A stretch of DNA of 64,000 nucleotides from Blastococcus sp. TF02A-26. GTDB taxonomy: Bacteria; Actinomycetota; Actinomycetes; Mycobacteriales; Geodermatophilaceae. The stretch is from positions 124,001 to 188,000 of the forward strand of contig NZ_QOHG01000006.1 of NCBI RefSeq assembly GCF_003319125.1, read 5' to 3'. Position numbers and translations under genes: made by a program. The stretch's first letter is position 1. Every line of letters begins with the position of its first letter. Below, one piece after another: positions 27,104 to 35,426 of this stretch. The notes under the pieces were generated by a model that did no database searches, was not told the origin of the DNA, and worked only from the letters and a program-made list of their open reading frames with translations.

Positions 27104-28117
27104 TCAGCCCCGCGCGAGGGCGTCGGACAGGGCGCGCAGCTGGGTGAGCTGCCAGTCGACGAAGGACCCGTCGTCGTCGGGCACGGACTCCGTCACCTCG
27201 ACCACCGGCACGCCGGCGTCCTCGGCGCTGCCACGCAGCTGCTCGGGCACGCCGCCCTCGGTCTGGGTGTTGTAGACGAGGACGTCGACCCCACCACCGC
27301 TCAGCGCGCTCCCGAACTCGGCCACGTCGCCGGGCGCCGGGTCCGACTCGTTGCTGGCCGCCTCGCGGTAGCCCTCCGGCGTGACGTCGGTGAGACCGAT
27401 GTCCCGGGCCATGTAGTCGAAGACCGACTCGGTGGCCGCGTAGGTCCGCCCCGCGGCGGCGGCGCGCAGGGACTCGATCTCCGCCAGGTACGGGGCGAGC
27501 TCCTCCTCCCACGCCGTCGCTCGGTCGGCGAAGTGGTCGGCGGCGTCGGGCGAGAGCGCGGAGAGCTCGGCGGTCACCGCGTCGGCGGCCTGCTGCACGA
27601 AGTCGGGCGAGTGCCAGATGTGCGGGTTCACGCCGCCGTGACCGTGCCCCTCCTCCTCGGCGTGCTCCTCGCCCTCCTCCTCCGTGTGCTCCTCGCCCTC
27701 CTGCTCGGCGTGCTCCTCGGTCTCGAGGCCGGCCACCTCGGCGAGGTCGAGCACGACCGGGGCGGGGTCCACGTTCGCCGCCGCGTCCGCGGCCCAGTGG
27801 TCGTAGTCGGCGCCGTTGAGGACGACGAGATCGGCCTCCTCGAAGGCGGCGATGTCCCCGGTGGTGGGCTCGAAGTCGTGCGGGTCCACCGCGGTCGAGC
27901 TGATGACCGTCGTCACCGAGGCGCAGTCCCCGCCGAGGGACTCCACGACGTCCCCCCACTGCCCGACCGAGACCACGACGTCGACCACGTCGCCGGGGCA
28001 GGCGTCGGCGTCCCCCACGCTGGTGGTGGGCCCCTCGTCCTCGCTGCCGCACGCGGCGAGGGCGAGGGTGGCGGCCGAGGCGATGGCCAGGGCGACGGTG
28101 CGGGGATGGCGGCGCAT
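27104..28117 (-). CDS. ZnuA-type zinc-binding lipoprotein with His/Glu-rich loop
   Basis: 337 residues from ATG 28117; lipobox LAAC (C23). Zinc ligand motifs VDPHDFE (H80) and NPHIWHS (H166) are present. Between them lies a loop, residues 132-161, made almost only of Glu, His and Gly (EEHAEQEGEEHTEEEGEEH and so on), the charged zinc-capture loop of ZnuA. It is monocistronic, with its own Zur-like box, and converges on aztA. Confidence 0.9.
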   Translation of the reverse strand: MRRHPRTVALAIASAATLALAACGSEDEGPTTSVGDADACPGDVVDVVVSVGQWGDVVESLGGDCASVTTVISSTAVDPHDFEPTTGDIAAFEEADLVVLNGADYDHWAADAAANVDPAPVVLDLAEVAGLETEEHAEQEGEEHTEEEGEEHAEEEGHGHGGVNPHIWHSPDFVQQAADAVTAELSALSPDAADHFADRATAWEEELAPYLAEIESLRAAAAGRTYAATESVFDYMARDIGLTDVTPEGYREAASNESDPAPGDVAEFGSALSGGGVDVLVYNTQTEGGVPEQLRGSAEDAGVPVVEVTESVPDDDGSFVDWQLTQLRALSDALARG

Positions 28118-28132
28118 GCGGTGCTCCAAGGT

Positions 28133-28157
28133 GATAACGGTAATGATTCCCAGTACC
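28133..28157. promoter_or_regulatory. Zur-box-like palindrome before the ZnuA-type gene
   Basis: GATAACGGTAATGATTCCCAG, centred on the AATGATT core shared with 23366-23385, lies 16 bp before the start codon. It is less symmetric than the aztD site. Confidence 0.7.
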
Positions 28158-28215
28158 ACTATGCCGCAGCGCTCCACCGCCCATGCCACCGCCCCGTGCC
28201 GGTCGTCTCGACCGG

Positions 28216-28686
28216 TCAGGACACCGCCCTCCGCACCAGCGCGGAGATGTCCGCCTCGGCGGCCTCGTCCAGCTCCGCCGTGACCGCGAAGGACGTCGGC
28301 CAGAAGCCACCGTCGGCGTCGAGCCGCGCCTCGTCGTTGAAGCCGAAGGTGGAGTAACGGACCCCGTCGGCCTGCCCGCTGCGGAAGAAGCACACGACCT
28401 TGCCGCCGGCGCCGGCGTAGGCGGGCTGGCCGTACCAGAGCTTCGGGGCCAGGTCCGGGGCCGCTGCGGTGACCAGCGCGTGGACCCGCTCGGCCAGCCC
28501 ACGGTCGGGCTGCGGCATCGCGGCGATCTTCGCCAGCAGGTCCCGCTCGGCTGCGGCCGCCTTGCCCGTGCCGCGCCGGCCCTCGGCCCGGACCTCGGCG
28601 GCCCTCTCCTTGACCGCGGCCTGCTCGGCCGCCGAGAGGCCGCCCTCCGAGCGGTCCTTGCTGCGCGACTTCGACGTGCTCGTCAC
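28216..28686 (-). CDS. DUF1801/YdhG-like protein
   Basis: 156 residues from GTG 28686 with an AGGAGGAG site. The first 45 residues are charged and Lys/Arg/Ser-rich. The C-terminal part (ALVTAAAPDLAPKLWYGQPAY, KVVCFFRSG) is the YdhG/DUF1801 fold, sometimes annotated as an iron chaperone. Function is unknown. Confidence 0.75.
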   Translation of the reverse strand: MTSTSKSRSKDRSEGGLSAAEQAAVKERAAEVRAEGRRGTGKAAAAERDLLAKIAAMPQPDRGLAERVHALVTAAAPDLAPKLWYGQPAYAGAGGKVVCFFRSGQADGVRYSTFGFNDEARLDADGGFWPTSFAVTAELDEAAEADISALVRRAVS

Positions 28687-28929
28687 CGTGTGCTCCTCCT
28701 CGGGTCCGCGACGTCCCTCGACGTCGGCACCGGCGACGCTAGGCAGCCGACGACGACGGGGCTTCTCGATTCCTGCTCGATCCACCCCGCCGGTGGGGCG
28801 GGTTGTCCCCGCTTCGGCGCTGGTCCTAGCCTCGCTCCCGGGCCGCGACCGGCACTGCGCCTGGGCTCCCGTCCGACCGAGGAGCCCGATGCACCGCCCG
28901 CGCGCCGCACGACCTCGCCGGGCCACCGC

Positions 28930-30114
28930 GTGACGGCGGCTGCCGGCGGGCTGTCCCGGCCGATCTCCGCCGGCGTCGTCTCCGGGCTCGTCGGGTTCAC
29001 CAGCTCCTTCGTCATCGTGCTCAGCGGCCTCGCGGGCGTGGGCGCCGACGCCGACCAGGCCGCCAGCGGGCTGCTCACGGTCAGCGTCGCGATGGGCCTG
29101 TCCTCCGCCCTGCTGGCGCTGTGGACCCGGATGCCGATCACCGTCGCGTGGTCCACCCCCGGCGCGGCGCTGCTCGCCTCGACCGGGACGGTGGACGGCG
29201 GCTGGCCCGCCGCGGTCGGCGCCTTCGTCGTCACCGGTGTCCTGGTCGTCGTCACCGGGCTCGTGCCCCGACTCGGCGCGCTCGTCGCCGGCATCCCCGC
29301 CTCGGTCGCCCAGGCGATGCTCGCCGGCGTCCTGCTCCCCCTCTGCCTCGGACCGGTCACCGGGCTGGCGGACAACCCGCTCGCCGTGGCGCCCGTCGTC
29401 GCCGTCTGGCTGCTGGCCATGCGGTTCCTGCCGCGCTGGGCGGCGCCGCTGGCGTTCCTGACCGCCGCGGTCGTCATCGGCGTCGACGTCGCCACCTCCG
29501 ACGCGGCGGTGGACCCGGCGACGCTCGTGCCGCGGGTGGAGGTCACCGCCCCGGCCTTCACCCTGGGCGGCATCGTCGGCATCGCGGTGCCGCTGTACCT
29601 GGTGACGATGGCCTCGCAGAACGTCGCCGGTGCCGCGGTCATGAAGTCCCTGGGCTACGAGGTCCCCTGGCGGCGCTCCATGCTGGTGACCGGGATCGGC
29701 ACGGTCGCCGGGGCCCCGACCGGGGGGCACGCGATCAACCTGGCCGCGATCAGCGCGGCGCTGGCGGCCGGTCCGGAGGCCGGCGAGGACCGCTCCCGGC
29801 GCTGGGTCGCGAGCGTGACCTCCGGGGTCGTCCTCGTGCTGCTCGGCGTCGCCTCGGCGGCGTTCGGCGCGCTGGTGCTGCTGGCCCCGGCCGGGGTGAT
29901 CCCGGCCGTGGCGGGTCTCGCCCTGCTCGGCGTGCTCGCCGCCTCGTTGCAGGCGGCGCTCGCCGAGGCCGACGAGCGGGTCCCCGCCGTCGTCGTCTTC
30001 GCCACGGCCGCCTCGGGCATCGCGATCGCCGGCGTCAGCGCCGCCTTCTGGGCCCTGGTGGCCGGGCTCGTCGTCCGCGCCGTCCTCCGCCGGGGACCGC
30101 CGCCGGCCGGCTGA
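28930..30114 (+). CDS. BenE-family benzoate/H+ symporter-like transporter
   Basis: 394 residues from GTG 28930, about 12 helices. The BenE landmarks VGFTSSFVIVLSGLAGVGA near the start, WSTPGAALLA, and the mid-protein GAPTGGHAINLAAISAA are clear. The family moves aromatic acids such as benzoate. No aromatic catabolic genes are nearby, so the substrate is open. Confidence 0.87.
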   Translation: MTAAAGGLSRPISAGVVSGLVGFTSSFVIVLSGLAGVGADADQAASGLLTVSVAMGLSSALLALWTRMPITVAWSTPGAALLASTGTVDGGWPAAVGAFVVTGVLVVVTGLVPRLGALVAGIPASVAQAMLAGVLLPLCLGPVTGLADNPLAVAPVVAVWLLAMRFLPRWAAPLAFLTAAVVIGVDVATSDAAVDPATLVPRVEVTAPAFTLGGIVGIAVPLYLVTMASQNVAGAAVMKSLGYEVPWRRSMLVTGIGTVAGAPTGGHAINLAAISAALAAGPEAGEDRSRRWVASVTSGVVLVLLGVASAAFGALVLLAPAGVIPAVAGLALLGVLAASLQAALAEADERVPAVVVFATAASGIAIAGVSAAFWALVAGLVVRAVLRRGPPPAG

Positions 30115-30116
30115 GG

Positions 30117-31736
30117 TCAGCGGGCGCGGGCCACCCGCGTCTCGTCGAAGACCGGCTCGGCCGACTCGTACACCCGCCCGTCGGAGCCGAACACCAGGAA
30201 CCGGTCGAAGGAGCGGGCGAACCAGCGGTCGTGGGTCACCGCCAGCACCGTGCCGTCGAAGGCGGCCAGCGCCTCCTCCAGCGACTCGGCCGACAGCACG
30301 TCGAGGTTGTCGGTCGGCTCGTCGAGCAGCAGCAAGGTGGCCCCGGAGAGCTCGAGCATCAGCACCTGGAACCGCGCCTGCTGCCCGCCCGACAGCGTGC
30401 GGAACAGCTGGTCGCCCGAGTCGGCCAGGCCGTACCGGCGCAGCGCCGCCATCGCCCGGCCACGGTCGACCCCCGGCCGGCCCGGCTCGCCGTGCCAGAG
30501 CAGGTCGACGGGGGTCCGCTCCAGCCACTCGGGATGGGCGTGGGTCTGGGCGAACAGCCCGGGGACGACGCGCGCGCCCAGCCGCCAGGAGCCGGTGTGG
30601 GCCACCTCCTGACCGGCGAGCATCCGGAGGAAGTGCGACTTGCCCGCGCCGTTGGCCCCCAGCACCGCCACCCGGTCGCCGTAGAAGACCTCGAGGTCGA
30701 ACGGCTGCATCAGCCCGGTCAGCTCCAGCGCCTCGGCGGTGACCGCCCGCACGCCGGTGCGCCCGCCGCGCAGCCGCATCGAGAGCGACTGCTCCACCGG
30801 CGGCTCCGGTGGCGGACCGGCGGCCTCGAACTTGGCCAGCCGCGTCTGCATCGCGTGGTACGTCGAGGTCATCGCCGGCGAGTTCTTGGCCTGCTGCTGC
30901 AGCGTGCGCACCAGGTCGACCAGCCGCTGGTGCTCCTCGTCCCAGCGGCGGCGCAGCTCGGCCTGCCGCTCGTGCCGGCTCGACCGGGCCTCGTGGTAGC
31001 TGACGAAGTCACCGCCGTGCACCCACGCCGTCCCGCCCTCGACGGTGACCACGCGGTCGGCGACCCGGTTCAGCAGCTCGCGGTCGTGGCTGACGAACAG
31101 CACGGTCTTGCGGGTGTCGAGCAGCCGCTCCTCCAGCCACCGCTTGCCGGGGACGTCGAGGTAGTTGTCCGGCTCGTCGAGCAGCAGCACCTCGTCGGGT
31201 CCGCGCAGCAGCGCCTCCAGGGCCAGCCGCTTCTGCTCGCCGCCGGACAGCGTGGACAGCTCCCGGTACTTGCAGCGGTCCAGCGGCACCCCGAGCGCGG
31301 CGACCGTGACGGTGTCCCAGGTGACCTCGGCGTCGTAGCCCCCGACGTCGCCCCAGTGCGCGAGCGCGGTGGCGTAGGCCATCTGCGTCGGCTCGTCGTC
31401 GGTCTCCATGAGCCTCAGCTCGGCGGCATCGACGGCGTCCCAGGCGGCGCGGACGGCGGGCGGCGAGAGGTCGACGAGGAAGCGCTGCACCGTCGTGTCG
31501 TCGCGCACGGAGCCGATGAACTGGCGCATCACGCCCAGCCCACCGGTCCGGGCCACCGCGCCGGCCTCGGGCACCAGGTCGCCGCTGATGATCCGCAGCA
31601 GCGTGGTCTTCCCGGCCCCGTTCTCCCCGACCAGCGCCGCGCGGGCGCCCTCCCCCACGCGGAACGACACGTCGTCCAGCAGTACCCGCCCGTCCGGCAG
31701 CGTGTGCCGGACCCCGCTCACGTCGACGTAGCCCAC
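30117..31736 (-). CDS. ABC-F family ATPase (ribosome-associated type)
   Basis: 539 residues without membrane helices and with two ABC cassettes. The first has Walker A GENGAGKTT and signature LSGGEQKRLAL; the second has GANGAGKSHF and LSGGQQARFQV. The helical linker between them lies at about residues 240-310. ABC-F proteins act on the ribosome as translation factors or antibiotic-resistance proteins. The second Walker A has GKSHF, with His in place of the usual Thr. Confidence 0.9.
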   Translation of the reverse strand: MGYVDVSGVRHTLPDGRVLLDDVSFRVGEGARAALVGENGAGKTTLLRIISGDLVPEAGAVARTGGLGVMRQFIGSVRDDTTVQRFLVDLSPPAVRAAWDAVDAAELRLMETDDEPTQMAYATALAHWGDVGGYDAEVTWDTVTVAALGVPLDRCKYRELSTLSGGEQKRLALEALLRGPDEVLLLDEPDNYLDVPGKRWLEERLLDTRKTVLFVSHDRELLNRVADRVVTVEGGTAWVHGGDFVSYHEARSSRHERQAELRRRWDEEHQRLVDLVRTLQQQAKNSPAMTSTYHAMQTRLAKFEAAGPPPEPPVEQSLSMRLRGGRTGVRAVTAEALELTGLMQPFDLEVFYGDRVAVLGANGAGKSHFLRMLAGQEVAHTGSWRLGARVVPGLFAQTHAHPEWLERTPVDLLWHGEPGRPGVDRGRAMAALRRYGLADSGDQLFRTLSGGQQARFQVLMLELSGATLLLLDEPTDNLDVLSAESLEEALAAFDGTVLAVTHDRWFARSFDRFLVFGSDGRVYESAEPVFDETRVARAR

Positions 31737-31769
31737 CCCGACAGTCTCCGGCTGCCGACAACCGGGTTC

Positions 31770-32753
31770 TCACGCGGTGCGCAGCACCACCTTGCCCAGT
31801 GCCCGGCGCTGCTCCAGGTCGGCGTGCGCCCGGGCGGCCTCGGCGAGCGGGTGGTCCGTGACCAGCGGGCGCCAGCGTCCCGCGGCGACCCGGTCCAGCG
31901 AGCGGCCGGCCAGCCCCGGGATCCCGCCGGGGAGGGCGGTCATCCGCGGCCCGAGCGACCAGCCGGCGGTGATCCCGAGGCGGACGACGTCCCCGGTGTC
32001 GAACCGGGTCGGCGCACCGGCCGAGTAGCCGAACATGACCAGCCGCCCGCCGGGGCGCAGCAGCTCGAGCGCGCAGCGGCCCACCGCACCGCCGACGCCG
32101 TCGTAGACGACGGTCACCCCTCCGGTCGCCCCGCGGACCCGGTCGTCCCAGCCGGCGGCGGTGTAGTCGACGACGAGGTCGGCGCCCAGTTCCGCCAGCC
32201 GGGCCGTCTTCTCCGCACCTCCGGCGGCGGCCACCACCGTGGCGCCGGCCGCCCGGGCCGCCTGGACCAGCAGCCATCCCATCCCGCCGGCCGCCGACGG
32301 GACGAGGACGACGTCCCGCGCCGACGGGGGCTCGAGCTCCAGCACGCCCAGCGCGGTGCGGCCGGTGCCGACGGCGGCGACCGCGTCCGACCAGCCCACC
32401 TGCTCCGGCACGACGAACAGCTGCCCGTCGACGGCGGTCACCGCCTGCTCGGCGTAGCCGCCGGGGACGGGCCCGAGGTGGGCGACGACGCGCCGACCCA
32501 GCCAGGCCGGGTCGACGCCGTCGCCGAGCGCGTCGACGACCCCGGCGACCTCGCGGCCGGGGACCATGGGGAGCTCCGGCAGCGGGAGCGAGACCGGTCC
32601 CGGGTCACCGCGCCGCAGGACGGTGTCGACCAGGTGGACGCCGGCGGCCCGGACGGCGATGCGGACCTGCCCCGGCGCGGGCGTCAGGTCGGGGAGGTCG
32701 TCGAGGACCAGGCGGTCGGGGCCGCCGAACTCGTGCAGTCGGATGGCGCGCAT
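31770..32753 (-). CDS. NADPH:quinone reductase-like zinc-free MDR oxidoreductase
   Basis: 327 residues. The N-terminus MRAIRLHEFGGPDRLVLDDL and the Rossmann segment VLVPSAAGGMGWLLVQAARAAGATVVAAA mark a quinone oxidoreductase-type MDR protein. The catalytic zinc ligands are absent. It would reduce quinones or enals with NADPH. Confidence 0.88.
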   Translation of the reverse strand: MRAIRLHEFGGPDRLVLDDLPDLTPAPGQVRIAVRAAGVHLVDTVLRRGDPGPVSLPLPELPMVPGREVAGVVDALGDGVDPAWLGRRVVAHLGPVPGGYAEQAVTAVDGQLFVVPEQVGWSDAVAAVGTGRTALGVLELEPPSARDVVLVPSAAGGMGWLLVQAARAAGATVVAAAGGAEKTARLAELGADLVVDYTAAGWDDRVRGATGGVTVVYDGVGGAVGRCALELLRPGGRLVMFGYSAGAPTRFDTGDVVRLGITAGWSLGPRMTALPGGIPGLAGRSLDRVAAGRWRPLVTDHPLAEAARAHADLEQRRALGKVVLRTA

Positions 32754-32787
32754 GCCCGGGAGGCAACCGCCTCACGTGCACTCGAGG

Positions 32788-33009
32788 TCAAGCGGGACGG
32801 TCCTCCGACTGCAGCCGCGCGCGGGCCAGCCGCTCGACGAGCTCCGGGAGCGCGGTCGTCGGCACGCCGCTGAGGTCGCGGCGGCAGCTACGGACGACAG
32901 TGCCGATGACCTGGGGACGCAGCTGGTGGGAGAACTCGGCGGTGAGCCGCACGACCGCCTGGTCGATCGCGGCGTCCTCGTCGGAGGGCCTCGTCAGCGC
33001 TCGCGTCAT
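32788..33009 (-). CDS. Small three-helix-bundle domain protein
   Basis: 73 residues from ATG 33009. The pattern AAIDQAVVRLTAEFSHQL ... VVRSCRRDL ... ALPELVERLARARL resembles the three-helix dimerisation domain found alone or at the N-terminus of actinobacterial ArsC-like phosphatases. No catalytic residues. Role unknown. Confidence 0.65.
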   Translation of the reverse strand: MTRALTRPSDEDAAIDQAVVRLTAEFSHQLRPQVIGTVVRSCRRDLSGVPTTALPELVERLARARLQSEDRPA

Positions 33010-33117
33010 CCGTCGTCCTCCCCCTGCCACGAACGCCGGGACGGTCCCCCCGACCGGCGCCAGCACACGGTGCCTCGGCAGGCGGCGGCGAACCAGGGAC
33101 CAAGTGCCCTGCGGCGG

Positions 33118-33549
33118 TCAGCCCGCGTAGTAGGCGTTGCGGCCCTCGCGGGTCAGCGCGAGCGCGTCCCGCACCAGGGCGGCGAGCTCGTCGGCGTCCA
33201 CCCGGTCCAGGGAGGAGAACCGGACGCAGCTCTTGCCGCAGGACACCTTTCCCAGGCGGGCGGCCCGCGCCTCGGCGATGTAGCCGCCGTCGACGACGGC
33301 GCAGACGTAGAGCGAGAGGTGCCGCTTCTGCGCGGCGAGCGCGACGACGGGCCAGGGCGTGGCCACCGTCGCCGAGCGCGGCTTGTAGGGCATCAGCCCG
33401 TACCCGAGCATCTGCCCCCTGCCGGCACCGACCAGCTGCCGGTCGATGCCCGGAGCGGCGGCCGTGACCAGGGCGTCGACGCGGCGCAGCTCGTCCTCGC
33501 GCTCGCCGGCCGCGGCGAACCACGCCTCGATCTCCTCCGGCGCCGTCAC
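33118..33549 (-). CDS. DUF1801 domain protein
   Basis: 143 residues. The layout RRVDALVTAAAPGIDRQLVGAGRGQMLGYG then AAQKRHLSLYVCAVVDGGY and GKVSCGKSCVRFSSLD matches the DUF1801 (YdhG-like) fold. Cytoplasmic, no known activity. It lies 11 bp before a 40-residue membrane ORF in the same direction. Confidence 0.8.
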   Translation of the reverse strand: MTAPEEIEAWFAAAGEREDELRRVDALVTAAAPGIDRQLVGAGRGQMLGYGLMPYKPRSATVATPWPVVALAAQKRHLSLYVCAVVDGGYIAEARAARLGKVSCGKSCVRFSSLDRVDADELAALVRDALALTREGRNAYYAG

Positions 33550-33560
33550 GGCGGCTCCTC

Positions 33561-33683
33561 TCAGCCGAGCACGAGGGACAGCGCCGTGGCCACGGCCGTC
33601 AGCACCATCACCAGCACGACCACGGTGGCGACCATCCGCCGCCGCCGCTCGGCGTCGCGGCCGCCGGCGCCACCCATCCCCAT
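33561..33683 (-). CDS. 40-residue single-helix membrane protein
   Basis: ATG 33683 to TGA 33561. The sequence starts MGMGGAGGRDAERRRR, a positive patch, followed by one hydrophobic helix to the C-terminal LVLG. It starts 13 bp after the stop of the methyltransferase gene (minus strand) and is followed 11 bp on by the DUF1801 gene. Its setting within the set suggests it is real. Function is unknown. Confidence 0.55.
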   Translation of the reverse strand: MGMGGAGGRDAERRRRMVATVVVLVMVLTAVATALSLVLG

Positions 33684-33696
33684 CACGACGGCGACG

Positions 33697-34272
33697 CTAC
33701 CGGCGGCGCCCCCACAGCAGCGTGTCCAGCGCCGTGCCGGCCGGGGTCTCGCGGGTCACCTGTGCCAGCCGGTCGACGTCGAGCAGCTCCGCGACGGGGG
33801 CGAACCGCGTCACGCTGTGCAGGATGGCCGGCTCCTGCGGGCCGCCGACCCCGCGCTCGACGTTGTCGACGTCGTGGCCGAGCACCAGGAGCCGGCCGCC
33901 GGGGCGCAGCCAGCCGACCGCACGGCCGAGCAGCTCCTCCAGGTCCGGTGACGGCAGGTGCAGGTAGGCCACGAGCACGAGGTCGACCGGCTCGTCCGGT
34001 CCCGGCCAGGTCAGGACGTCGGCGGCCACCCACGCCACCCGGTCGGCGCCGGGACGTTCCCGGCCGCGGGCCAGCCCGGTGGCGGAGAAGTCGACGGCGG
34101 TCACCCGCCAGCCGAGACCGGCCAGCCACAGCGCGTGCCGCCCCTCCCCCGCGGCGAGGTCCACCGCCGACCCGGGCGTCACCTCGGCGAGCAGCTCGGC
34201 CACGAGGGCGTTCGGCTCCCCCGACCACTGCTGCCGCTCGGCGTACCGGTCGTCCCATGCCTGTGCGTCCAC
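33697..34272 (-). CDS. Class I SAM-dependent methyltransferase
   Basis: 191 residues. The start MDAQAWDDRYAERQQWSGEPN is typical of small TehB/thiopurine-like methyltransferases, followed by SAM motif VDLAAGEGRHALWLA and motif II region VTAVDFSATGL. A later LLVLGHDVDNVERGVGGPQ replaces the usual post-IV loop. Substrate unknown; tellurite or thiol detoxification is one option. Confidence 0.85.
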   Translation of the reverse strand: MDAQAWDDRYAERQQWSGEPNALVAELLAEVTPGSAVDLAAGEGRHALWLAGLGWRVTAVDFSATGLARGRERPGADRVAWVAADVLTWPGPDEPVDLVLVAYLHLPSPDLEELLGRAVGWLRPGGRLLVLGHDVDNVERGVGGPQEPAILHSVTRFAPVAELLDVDRLAQVTRETPAGTALDTLLWGRRR

Positions 34273-34325
34273 GGTCCGATCCTGGCAGGGACCCGCCGGT
34301 CACCCCCTCCTGCCAGGCTGCCGGC

Positions 34326-35390
34326 ATGACGACGTCACCCCGGGAGCTGGCCCTGCTCCGCCTGGTCGCCCAGCGGCTCGCCGGCCCCCCGGCCGCCGAT
34401 GCCGCCGACGCGGTCGCCGGGCTGCTGTGCGTGCAGGGGCAGGACCTCCCGGGGGCGCTCACCTCGGTGGCGCTGCGGACGCCGGACCGGTCCCTGGCGG
34501 GGGTCCGGGCGGCGCTGGACTCCGGCGCGGTGGTCCGCTCCTGGCCGATGCGGGGCACGTTGCACCTCGTCCCCGCCGGCGAGCTGCACTGGCTGCTGGA
34601 GTTGTGCGGGCCCCGGGTGCTGGCCGGTGCCGTCCGGCGACGGGCGCAGGTCGGGCTCACCGAGGCCGACCTGGAGCGCGGCCGGGAGCTCGCCTCCGCT
34701 GCACTCGGTGGCGGCCGCCGGCTGGCCCGCGCGGCGCTGCTGGCGACCCTCGCCGAGGGCGTCGACGTCAGCGGCCAGCGCGGCTACCACGTGCTCTGGT
34801 ACCTCGCCCAGACCGGCACCCTCGTCCTCGGCCCGACCGACGACGGCGACCAGGCGTTCGTGCTGCTCGACGAGTGGGTGCCCGCCCCGAGGCGGTTGAG
34901 CCGGGAGGAGGCACTGGCCGAGCTGGCCCGCCGCTACCTCACCGGCCACGGCCCGGCGTCCGACACCGACCTGGCCCGGTGGGCGGGGCTCGGGCTGCGC
35001 GACGTGCGCGCCGGCATCGCCGCGGTCCGCGACGACCTCGCCGCGGTCGAGGTCGAGGGCCGGGAGCTGCTCATGGCGCCCGACCTACCCGATCGGCTGG
35101 CCACCTGCCGCGCGGAGGTCGAGGACGCCGTCCTGCTGCTGCCGGGCTTCGACGAGATGGTGCTCGGTTACGCCGACCGCACGTGCACCGTGCCCGCGGA
35201 GTTCGCCGACCGGATCGTGCCCGGCAACAACGGCATGTTCCGGTCCACCGTCGTGCACGGAGGCCAGGTGGTGGGCGTGTGGCGGTGGAAGGGCAGCGGC
35301 GCGAAGCGGGTCCCGGCGCCCGAGCCGTTCACGACGTTCCCCGACCGTGTCGCCGCTGCGATCCCGGAGGTCGCCGCGGCCCTCCCCTGA
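34326..35390 (+). CDS. Winged-helix DNA glycosylase, AlkZ/HTH_42 family
   Basis: 354 residues from ATG 34326. The HTH_42 family has tandem winged helices and includes AlkZ and YcaQ, which unhook interstrand cross-links or remove bulky alkyl adducts. The AlkZ catalytic Q-x-Q motif appears as Q37-G38-Q39 in LLCVQGQDLPG. The middle residue is Gly, not the usual aliphatic one. A WPMRGTLHLV segment and a C-terminal beta hairpin region (NGMFRSTVVHGGQVVGVW) complete the family pattern. No antibiotic cluster lies nearby. Confidence 0.82.
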   Translation: MTTSPRELALLRLVAQRLAGPPAADAADAVAGLLCVQGQDLPGALTSVALRTPDRSLAGVRAALDSGAVVRSWPMRGTLHLVPAGELHWLLELCGPRVLAGAVRRRAQVGLTEADLERGRELASAALGGGRRLARAALLATLAEGVDVSGQRGYHVLWYLAQTGTLVLGPTDDGDQAFVLLDEWVPAPRRLSREEALAELARRYLTGHGPASDTDLARWAGLGLRDVRAGIAAVRDDLAAVEVEGRELLMAPDLPDRLATCRAEVEDAVLLLPGFDEMVLGYADRTCTVPAEFADRIVPGNNGMFRSTVVHGGQVVGVWRWKGSGAKRVPAPEPFTTFPDRVAAAIPEVAAALP

Positions 35391-35426
35391 CGTGCACGGA
35401 CGTCACCTCCGGACGAGGCTGGGGGC

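Noticed and set aside
27640-27730. Repetitive CTCCTCG... tract that looks like a microsatellite
   Set aside because: It encodes the Glu/His-rich zinc-capture loop of the ZnuA-type protein, a known family feature.
29121-32873. 1250-codon frame spanning BenE, ABC-F and quinone reductase genes
   Set aside because: A shadow frame over three genes with intact motifs in other frames.
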